Of a stretch of DNA of 64,000 bases, positions 43,681 through 52,706 are shown piece after piece. Under the pieces are notes generated by a model that did no database searches, was not told where the DNA came from, and saw only the letters and a program-made list of their open reading frames with translations. A program made the position numbers and the translations under genes. The DNA comes from CAWEDP01 sp963807925. GTDB taxonomy: Bacteria; Acidobacteriota; Vicinamibacteria; Vicinamibacterales; CAVVIG01. The first letter of the stretch is position 1; every line of letters begins with the position of its first letter. Where the stretch lies: the NCBI GenBank assembly GCA_963807925.1, contig CAWEDP010000002.1:2480001-2544000 (forward strand), given 5' to 3'.

Positions 43681-44237
43681 CAGGGAACCGCCGGCTCCGG
43701 CATCAGAAAGTCCGGATACGTCCGATCCCGGTTCGAGATGACGCGCACGGGTGCGGGCCAGTCCACGCCAAAGGCCGAATCGTCCCACCGAAAACCCCGT
43801 GCCGCCGTCGGGACGTGGACTGCAGACATCTGATAGAGAATTTCGGTGTCGTCCTCGAGCGTGAGAAAGCCGTGCGCGCACCCTTCCGGGACATAGACCA
43901 TCGACGAGGGCTGTCCCGCCTCCGCGCGGAGCTCGATCCCCAGCCACCGGCCCAAGGTTGGCGACTCGCGCCGGATGTCGATGACGACGTCGTACAGAGC
44001 CCCGCGCAGACAGCGGATCAGTTTGGCTTCGCCGTATGGGGCCGCTTGATAGTGCATCCCGCGGAGCGTTCCCCGCTGCCGGTTGTACGACACGTTGCAC
44101 TGCGCGACGCACGGGTCAAGGCCGTGGGCCTCGAATTCCTGGCGGCAGTAGCTCCGTGCAAAGAACCCCCGCTCGTCCCACTGGCACTCCAGCACGATCT
44201 GGTACACGCCCTTCAAGTCGGTTTCGCGAAAAATCAT
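43680..44237 (-). CDS. rfbC: dTDP-4-dehydrorhamnose 3,5-epimerase-like protein
   Basis: A 185-aa cupin-fold epimerase acting at C3/C5 of NDP-4-keto-6-deoxy sugars. TLRGMHYQ holds the catalytic base His62. YDVVIDIRRESPTLGRW is the core strand, Tyr135 lies in EILYQMSA, and VPEGCAHGF is also conserved. The length matches RmlC (about 185). Because no dTDP-rhamnose genes are present, the substrate may be a CDP- or other NDP-sugar in this module. Only a weak ribosome-binding site is seen, and the start overlaps the stop of a possible small ORF. Confidence 0.9.
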   Translation of the reverse strand: MIFRETDLKGVYQIVLECQWDERGFFARSYCRQEFEAHGLDPCVAQCNVSYNRQRGTLRGMHYQAAPYGEAKLIRCLRGALYDVVIDIRRESPTLGRWLGIELRAEAGQPSSMVYVPEGCAHGFLTLEDDTEILYQMSAVHVPTAARGFRWDDSAFGVDWPAPVRVISNRDRTYPDFLMPEPAVP

Positions 44238-44473
44238 GAATCCAGGAGACGACCAGCCTTGAGCAAGAGCGTTTCCAGGCACTCGCGCGGAGCGCCACCG
44301 TGCCGAATCTGTCTTAACTGACTCTCAAAACAGCCTTTGGAGACTGCCGGCTCTGTGTCCGATTCGTCAGAAGTCGCCAATAGGGTGGACTTTAGCCAGA
44401 CTCGCGGTGACGTTTCGGCGGCCGGGCGCCGACGCGCGCCCTGGGAGTTCGCCCCAGGCGGTTCATCCCGCAT
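44234..44473 (-). CDS. Possible 79-codon small ORF coupled to rfbC
   Basis: An open frame fills the 225-base gap between the GT4 and the RfbC-like gene. It starts MRDEPPGANSQGARRRP, overlaps the GT4 end by 11 bases, and its TGA overlaps the rfbC ATG by four (ATGA). The last 20 codons have the local codon bias; the middle uses AT-rich codons unlike its neighbours and may instead be a promoter region. No family is recognised. Confidence 0.25.
   Translation of the reverse strand: MRDEPPGANSQGARRRPAAETSPRVWLKSTLLATSDESDTEPAVSKGCFESQLRQIRHGGAPRECLETLLLKAGRLLDS
44262..44277 (-). promoter_or_regulatory. Weak sigma-54-like element before rfbC
   Basis: The minus strand reads TGGAAACGCTCTTGCT, with TGG at -24 and TTGC at -12 at exact spacing. 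The transcript would start only about 15 bases before the rfbC ATG, leaving little room for a leader. It may be chance. Confidence 0.2.
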
Positions 44474-45716
44474 TTGCACCAGCGGACGCACCTCCCGCCT
44501 CGGCGTCCCCGAGGTGCGGAACACGCGTGCCCGTCAGGTTCCGAACACGCGGTCCCGAGCTGCCCTCGAAGATGGCAATGTAGTCCTGAATGCGGTCCTT
44601 CCAGAGAAAGCGCGTCAACAGCGTCTGCCGCGCCCTGAGGCCGAGCGTTTCGCGCAGCTCCGGATCCCGGAGCAGCCGCACGATCCGGGCTGCCATGGCG
44701 GTCGGATCGTCGGGACTCACCAGCAGGCCGTCGATGCCGTCGGTCAGGATCTCCGGAATGCCGCCCACCCGAGTGCCGACGATGGCCTTCTGGTAGAGAG
44801 CCGCCTCGAGGATCACCAGGCCGAACGGTTCGGCCCGCGACGGCACGACACACAGAGTGGAGGCCGCCAGAAAGGCCGGGACGTCGGTGTGGGCGACGTC
44901 GCCGATGAAGTGCACGCGTGGCTCGATCCCCAACGTGCGGGCAAGCGCCCGGTGCGCGTCCAGCAAGGGCCCGCTCCCGACGAGCACCAGCGAGAGCGCG
45001 GGCACTTCGCGCGAGGCGATTGCGAACGCGCTCAGCAGCGTGTCGACGCCCTTCTTGTGGACGTGTCGGCACACGCACAGGAGGAAGGGGTGCGGAAGGG
45101 CGGGCGCGACCGGCGCCTGTGGGTAGTCGGCAGGCGACAGGCCGTTGTGGACATAGGTGACCTTGTCCCGCACCGTCGGAAACACCTCGCTGGTCTGCCG
45201 GGCCATCGCCGCCGAACACGCCACGATGCGATGGGCGCCCCGCATCACCAGGCGCAGGAACCACCGGTACGCCCAGGTCTCCCCGGCGTAGGCGTCGATG
45301 TCGGCGCCGTGCACCGACAGCACGAACGGCACGCGCAGAAGACGCGCGGCAATCACCAGATGGATGTAGTAGGGCGCGGCGTAGTGGCCGTTGATGACGT
45401 CGATCCTCTTCTGCGTCATGACGCGCGCGATATGAACCAGGGGCACGGGCCAGCAGGCCAGGAATACCAGAACGCTCAGCAGCGAGCTGTCTTTGACGAC
45501 GGCCGGCATCGGACAGTAGAACGAGTGGCGCCCCAGTCCGTTCGTGCCTTCCTCCAGCCGCAGCCTCGCGAGCGGCGAGGCGTCGATGAAGTGAACGTGC
45601 CGCCCGTTCTCTTCCAGATGATGGACGAGGTCCCGGATGACGAGCTGCACTCCGCCGGTGCCCGACAGGTGAGGGCACGACAGAAGAACGTTGGCCGCCC
45701 GGGTGCGAACCGACAT
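44463..45716 (-). CDS. Glycosyltransferase family 4
   Basis: A 417-aa GT-B-fold transferase. The N-terminal GTGGVQLVIRDLVHHLEENG forms the acceptor-side start, FVLSVHGADIDAY follows, and the C-terminal donor half has LVLVGSGPLLD and the E-x7-E motif PSRAEPFGLVILEA. Retaining transfer from an NDP-sugar is expected. It begins 12 bases after the frame-broken GT2, and the two are probably one operon with the genes upstream. Confidence 0.92.
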   Translation of the reverse strand: MSVRTRAANVLLSCPHLSGTGGVQLVIRDLVHHLEENGRHVHFIDASPLARLRLEEGTNGLGRHSFYCPMPAVVKDSSLLSVLVFLACWPVPLVHIARVMTQKRIDVINGHYAAPYYIHLVIAARLLRVPFVLSVHGADIDAYAGETWAYRWFLRLVMRGAHRIVACSAAMARQTSEVFPTVRDKVTYVHNGLSPADYPQAPVAPALPHPFLLCVCRHVHKKGVDTLLSAFAIASREVPALSLVLVGSGPLLDAHRALARTLGIEPRVHFIGDVAHTDVPAFLAASTLCVVPSRAEPFGLVILEAALYQKAIVGTRVGGIPEILTDGIDGLLVSPDDPTAMAARIVRLLRDPELRETLGLRARQTLLTRFLWKDRIQDYIAIFEGSSGPRVRNLTGTRVPHLGDAEAGGASAGANAG

Positions 45717-45728
45717 CCGGATTGGTCT

Positions 45729-46731
45729 CTATGACAGGCGGTGGACGAGCCGCGACGCCCTTCGCCACAGGCTCGCTTCGAGATCTCGCAGCGGCAGCAC
45801 CACGGCTTCCGGCAGACCCGCACGCGCCAGCGGCCCCGTTTCGAGCCAGGTACTCGCGCTCGTAGGCGTGCAGGTCGGCGACGAGGCGCTCGCGGACCGG
45901 GGCGGACAGGTGAGGCGCTTCCATGACCAGCTTGATCGCGCTCTCGACGAGCGACCGGGTCATCGCCCAGCCGTGGCCGGTCTTCTGCTCGCCGTGGATT
46001 CGAAACATCCCGAAGCGGACGTGCGTGTACTCGAAGCTGGCCCCGGCCAGCAGCAGCCTGCCCCAGAGCTCGTAGTCCATGGCTCGATGATTGTCGACGT
46101 TCACCCCGCCGAGCTCGAGCGCGAAGGCGCGCGGAAACAGCACCTCGGGCTGAACGATGTGTCCGCGCCGTTCCCGAGCGCGCCAAACGGTCCGGAGTGC
46201 AACCAGATCCTCGAAGGTGTGCACGCGGGCCCGGTGGACGGCGAGCAGCGCGTCGTGCTCGTCGATGTACAGGCAATCGCCGAGATAGACCGTGTTCGGC
46301 CGGACAGGAAAGCTGCGGGCATGGCTCGCGAGCGCGTCGCGACACAGCATGTCATCGCTGTTGATCCAGGTGGCCAACACGCCGGAGCCGAGCTGCAGGC
46401 CGCGCTGGATCGCGGCGCTCTGGCCGCCGTCGCGTTCGCTGACCCAGAAAGTGAGCCACGGCTCGTATTTCCTGATGATGTCCACCGACCCATCGGTGCT
46501 GCCGCCGTCCAGGACGAAGTACTCGATGTTGGGATAACCCTGGAGCAGAATGGAGCGCAGCGTGGCCTCGAGAAACCGCGCCTGATTGAACGAGGGCGTC
46601 ACGACCGTGATACGCGGCCACTCGCTGCCGTCGGGCATTCGCGGCGGCAGTGAGGGGCTGGCTTCGGTCCACGGCCAGCCGGTCCGGTCAGCTGGTGGCG
46701 TGGGCAGGTCGCTCAGAGTCGGGCAGGGCAT
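45729..46731 (-). CDS. Glycosyltransferase family 2, frame broken at 45849-45853
   Basis: The N-terminal 300 residues (from ATG 46731) are a clear GT2: ITVVTPSFNQARFLEATLRS, LDGGSTDGSVDII, WINSDDMLCRD. Near the C-terminus the frame carries on into low-complexity sequence. Deleting one C after GAGTAC (GAGTACCTGG to GAGTACTGG) restores EYWLETGPLARAGLPEAVVL and a natural end (RLVHRLS, stop 45731-45729). The total of 1003 bases is one more than a multiple of three, as this predicts. The product would be 333 aa. Confidence 0.87.
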
Positions 46732-46796
46732 GGTCGTCTCGTTGGCGCGCGACGGACGGTCGGCGCCCGACCCGGTCGAAGGGGTGGACGCTGCAG

Positions 46797-47777
46797 TCAC
46801 GCGGGGACGGTCCCACGATCGGTTCCTCCGACGTAACCGGCGTTGTTGTGCCGAGAGACGATCCACGAGCGGCGGATCGACAGGACCGATGACGACTTGC
46901 TCGCAAACCTGTCATGCAGCCGCAGCTCACCACCTTCGAGCAGCCGCTGTGCGCGTGGGTCGACGTCGGGCGTGGTTGCGAGGATCTGGTGTCCCGCCGC
47001 CTCGAACAACGCCAGCACATCGTCGTGTCGCAACCGGTTCGTGTACATGTACCTGTTGCCCGCGTAGCGGTTCCATCTCTCGTCTGAATACTGAAGGAAG
47101 TTGATGGCCGAGATGCTGCGATCGTCGTGCGAGAAGTGATCGCTGTAGTCGACCATGTGGACGAACAACCCGTCGCGCCGTACAATCCGATTGCCTTCCC
47201 GGAGAATGTCCAGGAGCACGTCCGGCGGAATGTGTTCGAAGACGTTGTTCGAGGTGTGGAAGTCGATGCTCCGATCGGGCAGGCCCGTTCGGGCGGCGTC
47301 TCCCGGCTCGACGTAGTCGATGCGGCACAGGTCGAGAAATGACGTCAGGGAGAAGGCGTCGCTCTCGAAGAGCCGAATCACCTCATCCATGCGGTGCGGC
47401 TGCAACAGGTTGCCAAAGAGGCGCCGTGTCTCGGCCTGATTCGCCCGGATGTAGTCGAGGCTCTCACGGACGATCTCAATCCTCAGATAGGGATTGACGT
47501 CCACGGTGATGGTTCGTCCTGCGCCCATCAGCCAGAACGCCAGCGGAATGACGGGCGCGCGCCCGGTCCCCACCTCGAAGAATGTGCGACCGGTGGGGTC
47601 GATGGATTGCGCCAGAATCTGCTTCCAGGTCTCGATTCCTGCAGCGAGAGGTTCGACAGGATTGATGACTCTCAGGCCGCCGAACAGCCGTTGCACGCGA
47701 TAGTAGGTCGCGTAGGAAACGGAACCCGGGAGCCGGGCGATGCCGTTCTGAATGGCCGCCTTTATCTTCCAGTCCAT
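46797..47777 (-). CDS. Class I SAM-dependent methyltransferase (large)
   Basis: A 326-aa protein with FFEVGTGRAPVIPLAFWLMG as motif I (about residues 66-85), ITVDVNPYLR next, and IDFHTSNNVFEHIPPDVLL as the motif-II equivalent. The FVHMVDYSDHFSHDD segment may be part of the active site. It resembles methyltransferases of surface-glycan clusters. It starts 25 bases after the end of asnB copy 1. The target is unknown. Confidence 0.83.
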   Translation of the reverse strand: MDWKIKAAIQNGIARLPGSVSYATYYRVQRLFGGLRVINPVEPLAAGIETWKQILAQSIDPTGRTFFEVGTGRAPVIPLAFWLMGAGRTITVDVNPYLRIEIVRESLDYIRANQAETRRLFGNLLQPHRMDEVIRLFESDAFSLTSFLDLCRIDYVEPGDAARTGLPDRSIDFHTSNNVFEHIPPDVLLDILREGNRIVRRDGLFVHMVDYSDHFSHDDRSISAINFLQYSDERWNRYAGNRYMYTNRLRHDDVLALFEAAGHQILATTPDVDPRAQRLLEGGELRLHDRFASKSSSVLSIRRSWIVSRHNNAGYVGGTDRGTVPA

Positions 47778-47802
47778 GGATTCACCGGATCGACGTCCCA
47801 GG

Positions 47803-49767
47803 CTACGCGCGGCCAACTGGAAGGGGCTCTGGCGCCGCACCGGACGAGGCCCTGCTCGTTCCGGTCCACCCGCCGGGTGTCATCGTCCGCTCGACGAACA
47901 TGCGGTGCCAGAGCTCCAGCCACAGGAGCGACCAGAAGCGCATGCCGTGGCTTGCGGTGCCGGACGCATGGGCCTCCCAGAGTCGGGTCAGGTAGTCGTA
48001 GTCGAAGTACCCCCGGTCGCGCGCCTGGTCTGAAAAGATGACGTCGTGGGCGTCCGCGGCCCAGGGACCGCGAAACCACGAATCGACCGGCAACGAAAAT
48101 CCATGCTTCGGCCGGTCGATCACGTCGCGTGGGAGCCAGCGCGAGGCCACGCGCTTGAGCAGCGCCTTCTTCTTCCACGGCCGCATCTTGATGCTGGAGG
48201 GAATGCGCGCGGCCCACTCGACGACCTCCCGATCGAGAAACGGGCTCCGGGCCTCCAGACTGCTCATCATCGTGGCGACGTCGACTTTCACGTTGTAGCA
48301 GAAGGGCAGGAGCACGTGCAGATCGAGGTGCAGCGCGCGGTCGAGCGCCGATGTCCCGTCGAACTCCGCGTCGGCCTGGGAGGCATACGTGAGAAGATCC
48401 GCGCCCTCCTGCAGATCGCGATGGCGCGCGCTCCACATTCTGGACAGGTGGTGAGGCGTCCAGTAGTCCACGCTGGACCAGTTCACGAACGGATCGGGGT
48501 GCATGTAGCGCAGGAACCGCGCCGCAGACTGGCGACGCGTCCTGGCTCCGCCATCAATCGACGGCGCGCTGGCGCGCAGCAGCGCGTTCACCATGCCCTG
48601 CGGGACGAAGCGACCGAGCAGCGCGCCCAGATATCGACCTTGATGCTGGCTGTACCCGGCGAACGACTCGTCGCCTCCGTCGCCGGTCAACGCGACCGTC
48701 ACGTACTGCCTCGCACGCTCCGCCACGTAGTAGGTCGGAATGCACGCCGGGTCCGCGAAGGGCTGTCCGAACTCCCAGACGAGCCGGGGCAGCAGGCCCC
48801 ACGCATCCGCGGTCACCTCGAACTCGGTGTGCACCGTTCCGCAATGCCTGGCGACGCGGACCGCGTACTGTCGCTCGTCGTGCGCTTGGTCGCTCGTGCC
48901 CATCGCGAAGGTCCGCACCGGCCCGGTGGTGCCCTCGACCATGCGGCTGACGATGTAGCTGCTGTCGATCCCCCCACTGAGGAACGCACCGAGCGGGACG
49001 TCGCTCCGCAGCCGGCGCCGCACCGCCGCGGTCAGGACGGCATCGGTCTGCTCGACGAGCTCGGCGAGCGGCGCCCGCGCCTTCTCGGCGAACGAGACGT
49101 GCCAGTACCGGCGTTCGCGGGCGCCGTCGGGCGTCAAGGTCAGGATGCGGGCCGGCAGGAGCTGATAGACGCCGTGATAGATCGTCTCGCGGCCTGGGAC
49201 GTAGCCCCAGTACAGGAAACGCGCGAGCGATTCAGGCCGGGCCGTCCAGTGGCCCGGCGCCAGCGCCCAGAGCGCCTTCAGCTCGGATGCAAAGACGAAG
49301 CGGCCGTCATACCAGGCGTAGTACGCCGGCTTCTTGCCAAGTCGATCGCGGACCAGATGCAATTGGCGCTTGGCCGCGTCCCAGATGGCGAAGGCGAACA
49401 TCCCGTTGATCCGTTCGACCAGCCCGTCAATCCCCCACTGCTCGTACCCGTGGACGAGCACCTCGGAATCCCCGTCACTCACAAACGCGTGGCCCGCTGC
49501 GATCAACTGGCGGCGCAGCGGGTCGAAGTCGTAGATCTCGCCGTTGAAGACCAGCCAGACCGAGCCGTCCTCGTTGGTCATCGGCTGGCGGCCGCGCGGT
49601 GAGAGGTCGATGATGCTGAGGCGGCGATGGCCCAGGCCCGCATACGGAAGCACACGTGTATCGGCGTCGTCGGGTCCGCGATTGATCATCGCGTCCCGAA
49701 GACGATTGACGAGCGTCGACTCGACGGGTCGACCGCTGTAGTCAACAATCCCGCAAATACCGCACAT
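47803..49767 (-). CDS. asnB: Asparagine synthase-like amidotransferase (copy 1)
   Basis: A 654-aa AsnB-type enzyme: an N-terminal glutaminase domain with Cys2 (MCGICGIVDY), a VFNGEIYD motif near residue 73, and a C-terminal synthetase with the PP-loop FLSGGIDSS (262-270) and LTGDGGDESFAGY. In polysaccharide clusters such enzymes amidate carboxyl groups (for example of uronic acids) rather than make free asparagine, which is the inference here. It is the first gene after a terminator-like hairpin. A paralogue is at 59799-61727. Confidence 0.92.
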   Translation of the reverse strand: MCGICGIVDYSGRPVESTLVNRLRDAMINRGPDDADTRVLPYAGLGHRRLSIIDLSPRGRQPMTNEDGSVWLVFNGEIYDFDPLRRQLIAAGHAFVSDGDSEVLVHGYEQWGIDGLVERINGMFAFAIWDAAKRQLHLVRDRLGKKPAYYAWYDGRFVFASELKALWALAPGHWTARPESLARFLYWGYVPGRETIYHGVYQLLPARILTLTPDGARERRYWHVSFAEKARAPLAELVEQTDAVLTAAVRRRLRSDVPLGAFLSGGIDSSYIVSRMVEGTTGPVRTFAMGTSDQAHDERQYAVRVARHCGTVHTEFEVTADAWGLLPRLVWEFGQPFADPACIPTYYVAERARQYVTVALTGDGGDESFAGYSQHQGRYLGALLGRFVPQGMVNALLRASAPSIDGGARTRRQSAARFLRYMHPDPFVNWSSVDYWTPHHLSRMWSARHRDLQEGADLLTYASQADAEFDGTSALDRALHLDLHVLLPFCYNVKVDVATMMSSLEARSPFLDREVVEWAARIPSSIKMRPWKKKALLKRVASRWLPRDVIDRPKHGFSLPVDSWFRGPWAADAHDVIFSDQARDRGYFDYDYLTRLWEAHASGTASHGMRFWSLLWLELWHRMFVERTMTPGGWTGTSRASSGAAPEPLPVGRA

Positions 49768-49899
49768 GGCGATGGCGAGCTGGTGCCTGAAAAACGGCGC
49801 TCATGGCGCGCCGGCAGGCAGGAGGGACAGCACACCCCGAAGGCAAAAGTGCGTCTGTCAATTGGCCGGGAACAAGGAAGAGGCCGGCGATGGTGACCT

Positions 49900-49930
49900 C
49901 CATCGCAGCCGGCGGGGCCGGCTGCGATGG
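49900..49930 (-). terminator. Strong terminator-like hairpin after the beta-helix gene
   Basis: A perfect 14-bp stem (left arm 49900-49913, right arm 49917-49930) with a 3-base loop lies 11 bases past the stop of the beta-helix gene. No T-run follows, as is common in high-GC genomes. It separates that gene from asnB copy 1. Confidence 0.65.
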
Positions 49931-49941
49931 GGAACGGCGAT

Positions 49942-51345
49942 TCAGTTGATGACCAGATTGGTCGGCGGCGCGGGCGCGCTGGCCGGCGCGCTTCCTTCGA
50001 CGCTGGCCGCATAGTTCTGCAGCCAGAGCTCGAGGTTCGTGTACCCGGACGCCGACACCGTGTGCATGTTCCCCGGCAGCGTCAACGAGCGAACGTTGAC
50101 GGCGAGCGCCGGGTACCCACCGACGTCGCTCGGCTGGGAAATGAAATTCCCCGAGCGGTTCCTGACGTTCTGCACGATCCGCGCGTCGACCGCATCGCGG
50201 TCCGCCGGACGAGCGCCGGCGTTGGCCAGGACCGTCGTCTCGACCTGCGCGGAACCGAGCGCCGTATAGCCAGCAGGGAGCGGCGTCGTCGCCGGCGGCG
50301 ACGCGACTTTCGGATCGTAGGGCAACAGGTTGGCTTCGTCGAACAGGATGCCACTCGGGTTGGCCAGCGTGTTGTCGCTCCGGTAGATCTTGTTTCCCGA
50401 CGGCGTCCCGAAGGCGTTCGAGTACACGAACATGTAGCCGGGACTCGACGACGAGGCCGTATTGGGCCCGGCAATGAACCGATTGCCGACCGCCGTCGCG
50501 GTCCACGGAGAGCCACCATAGTTGGCGAAGAAGAAGCCCCACGGCCCGCTCCACTGATAGATCAGATTGTTGACGAGCACGCTCTGCGTGTCGCCCTGCG
50601 GGTACGGGTTGCGCTCGAAATTGGTGGAGAACAGCGTCTGTCCGACAAAGACGTTCTTCGACCCGGCGTACTGCAGCAGGCCATGGCCGTTCGCGAGACC
50701 GCCGCCACCGCACGAGGCCGATCCCGGCGCCTCAAACAGTCCTTCGGCCGTGATACTCCGCCAGATCGACGCGTTGGTCTGCTGTCCGTTGGTGCCGTTG
50801 AACGCGATGTTCTCGTCCTGGGCCCAGCTGAAACTCATATGGTCCAACACGATGTTGTACTGACTCCCGCCGTAGGCCTGGATGCCGCTGTTGCACGTGG
50901 TGCTGCCGGGCCGAATGCGCAGATGCTGAATCAGGACATCGTGCGTGTTGATCAGGAACATCGCCTCCGAGGCGCCGGGGACCATCCGCACCGTGATGCC
51001 CGGCGACGGCGCCGTCTGCCCCGCGACGGTCAGGCACGGACTGGTCACCACCACGTCGGAACTGATGTCGATGTATCCGCTGACTTCGAAAATCACCACA
51101 CGCGGCGTGGTCGCCAGCAGGGCCGCTCGGAGCGAACCGGCGCCGCTGTCGGCGAGGGTCGTCACGCGATAAATCGTTGGATTGCTGCCGCACCCGTACG
51201 CCGCTCGCGTCGTCATGCCGAAGCTGTTGGGGGCGCCAGGGACGATCAGGAGCGGGCTCTGCGCGCGTCCGCCCGAGACAGCAACTATGGCAAGAGCGAC
51301 CACCAGGACGAGAAAACCTATCTTTCGGTCAAAAAACCAAATCAT
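49942..51345 (-). CDS. Secreted right-handed beta-helix protein (pectate-lyase-like)
   Basis: A 467-aa exported protein: a signal peptide (FLVLVVALAIVAVSGG), then parallel beta-helix coils with SGYIDISSDVVVTSPCLTVA, MFLINTHDVLIQHLRIRPG and NIVLDHMSFSWAQDENIAF, which resembles the PL1 pectate-lyase core (DHMSFSW). Loops with conserved Asp may bind calcium. In a polysaccharide locus it may cleave or process the exported glycan. GAGG lies six bases before the ATG. A long leader with a candidate sigma-54 promoter precedes it. Confidence 0.82.
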   Translation of the reverse strand: MIWFFDRKIGFLVLVVALAIVAVSGGRAQSPLLIVPGAPNSFGMTTRAAYGCGSNPTIYRVTTLADSGAGSLRAALLATTPRVVIFEVSGYIDISSDVVVTSPCLTVAGQTAPSPGITVRMVPGASEAMFLINTHDVLIQHLRIRPGSTTCNSGIQAYGGSQYNIVLDHMSFSWAQDENIAFNGTNGQQTNASIWRSITAEGLFEAPGSASCGGGGLANGHGLLQYAGSKNVFVGQTLFSTNFERNPYPQGDTQSVLVNNLIYQWSGPWGFFFANYGGSPWTATAVGNRFIAGPNTASSSSPGYMFVYSNAFGTPSGNKIYRSDNTLANPSGILFDEANLLPYDPKVASPPATTPLPAGYTALGSAQVETTVLANAGARPADRDAVDARIVQNVRNRSGNFISQPSDVGGYPALAVNVRSLTLPGNMHTVSASGYTNLELWLQNYAASVEGSAPASAPAPPTNLVIN

Positions 51346-51650
51346 TGCGCACCTCATCTCATAACGCCACGCGAACGCACTGGATTACACGGCAAACCAG
51401 GTTAGGCTTCGCGTCGTGAACGGCAAGGCGTGTGCCGGGCGAAACGAGACGAGAACGCCGTGAAAACGGCCGACAGACTGCGCCACTTCGCGGTCACGAG
51501 TGCAACACTGTATCCCCAATTACAGATATGAAGTGGCAGAAACAGCATCCGGTCGATCGCCTCCTCGCGACCGACCATGTTGTGAACGTCGCAAGTCCCC
51601 ATGTCGGAAGCGTTACGGGACCAGTCACTGTTGCCCGGAACGCGGCCGGC
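51346..51650. other. 305-base promoter region upstream of the beta-helix gene
   Basis: The gap carries the candidate sigma-54 promoter (51501-51516) and a small GCCGT-GAAA-ACGGC hairpin near 51459. Its base composition is lower in G+C than the genes. I see no coding sequence. Confidence 0.45.
51501..51516 (-). promoter_or_regulatory. Candidate sigma-54 promoter of the beta-helix gene
   Basis: The minus strand reads GGGATACAGTGTTGCA. It has GG at -24 and TTGCA at -12 with the exact 10-base separation. The predicted start near 51489 gives a leader of about 145 bases. Confidence 0.4.
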
Positions 51651-52706
51651 TCAAACACCTGGCCGGCTGCAACGCGCCTCGACGCCGTTGCCGCCGCGCT
51701 CGCACCAGATCGCCAGCGCCCCGAGTCGTCGAAGATGTCTGGCGATTTGGGCCTTCGTCCGGAAGTGTTTGTACCGATCCGTCAACGAATCGTGCGTATC
51801 GAGCAGCGCCCACTCGCGCTGAAGCGCGTCGTCGAGCGGCAGTGCGTGGTAGTACGCCAGCACCGGGGATATTCGGCTGACGAGCGCCTGCGCGACTCGG
51901 CTCCGGCGCGCAGCCTTGTGCAGCGGCAGGAAGACGTCGACCAGCCGCCGCGACCACCGGAGACCAGTTTGGGGTCGGACGCGACTGAGGACGACGCGAA
52001 ATAGAGGGGCGGCCTTCGAGAACTCTGACAGCGTGTGGGTATAGTGATCGATCACGAGCCATCCGCCCGGCTTCACCTGATCGTACAGTTTCGCGATGGT
52101 CTCTTCGGGGTCCGGAGTGTGCTGGATGACGCCCAGACAGAAGGCCACGTCGAATTGCCGCGGCGCGAAGGGCAGCCGCCGAACGTCCGCCTGCAGAATC
52201 CGATGACGGCTGTTCTGCGGGAAGTTGTCCTGATTGGCTTCGACCGCGGAGCTCATGTCGACCGACGTCACGCGGGCGCCCGTCGCCAGCAGCACCTCCG
52301 TGAATCGCCCCGCCCCGCAGCCGACTTCGAGGACGTCGGTCGGCTCCTCTCGGTGCAGTCGCTCCCAGCAGTTCTCCCCCATGCAGCGTCGCGCGCGATC
52401 CTGCGAGAGCGTCGTCTTGGTGTGCGAATCGAGCTGCGTTCTTCGATAGGTCTTCCACTGCAGGCCGAACGCATCGGTGTAATTCTGGCTCTCCGGCACC
52501 ATGCGGGGAATGCCCTCTTTGACCACCCAGCGATGATTCGAGCGACAGACCAACGCGCTCTCGCCGGTCGCGAGCCGTTGCTGGTCGATGGGACAGATCA
52601 ACTCGGGCCACGCCCGGTCGCCAGGCGAAGAATGGGTAGTCGGCGGCCGGCCGGCGGCCGACGTGGCGTCCTGCGCCGGGCCTCCTCGAACGCTGGCGTC
52701 AAACAT
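51651..52706 (-). CDS. Methyltransferase with an N-terminal Trm112-like segment
   Basis: A 351-aa protein. Residues 30-70 (ELICPIDQQRLATGE then ALVCRSNHRWVVKEGIPRMVPE) resemble the Trm112-type ribbon that often precedes glycan methyltransferases. Motif I is VLEVGCGAGRFTEVLLATGA (about residue 125), and FDVAFCLGVIQHTPDPE is the motif-II equivalent. The C-terminal half is helical and partner-like. It overlaps the stop of the next methyltransferase by eight bases. Its target may be a sugar. Confidence 0.83.
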   Translation of the reverse strand: MFDASVRGGPAQDATSAAGRPPTTHSSPGDRAWPELICPIDQQRLATGESALVCRSNHRWVVKEGIPRMVPESQNYTDAFGLQWKTYRRTQLDSHTKTTLSQDRARRCMGENCWERLHREEPTDVLEVGCGAGRFTEVLLATGARVTSVDMSSAVEANQDNFPQNSRHRILQADVRRLPFAPRQFDVAFCLGVIQHTPDPEETIAKLYDQVKPGGWLVIDHYTHTLSEFSKAAPLFRVVLSRVRPQTGLRWSRRLVDVFLPLHKAARRSRVAQALVSRISPVLAYYHALPLDDALQREWALLDTHDSLTDRYKHFRTKAQIARHLRRLGALAIWCERGGNGVEARCSRPGV

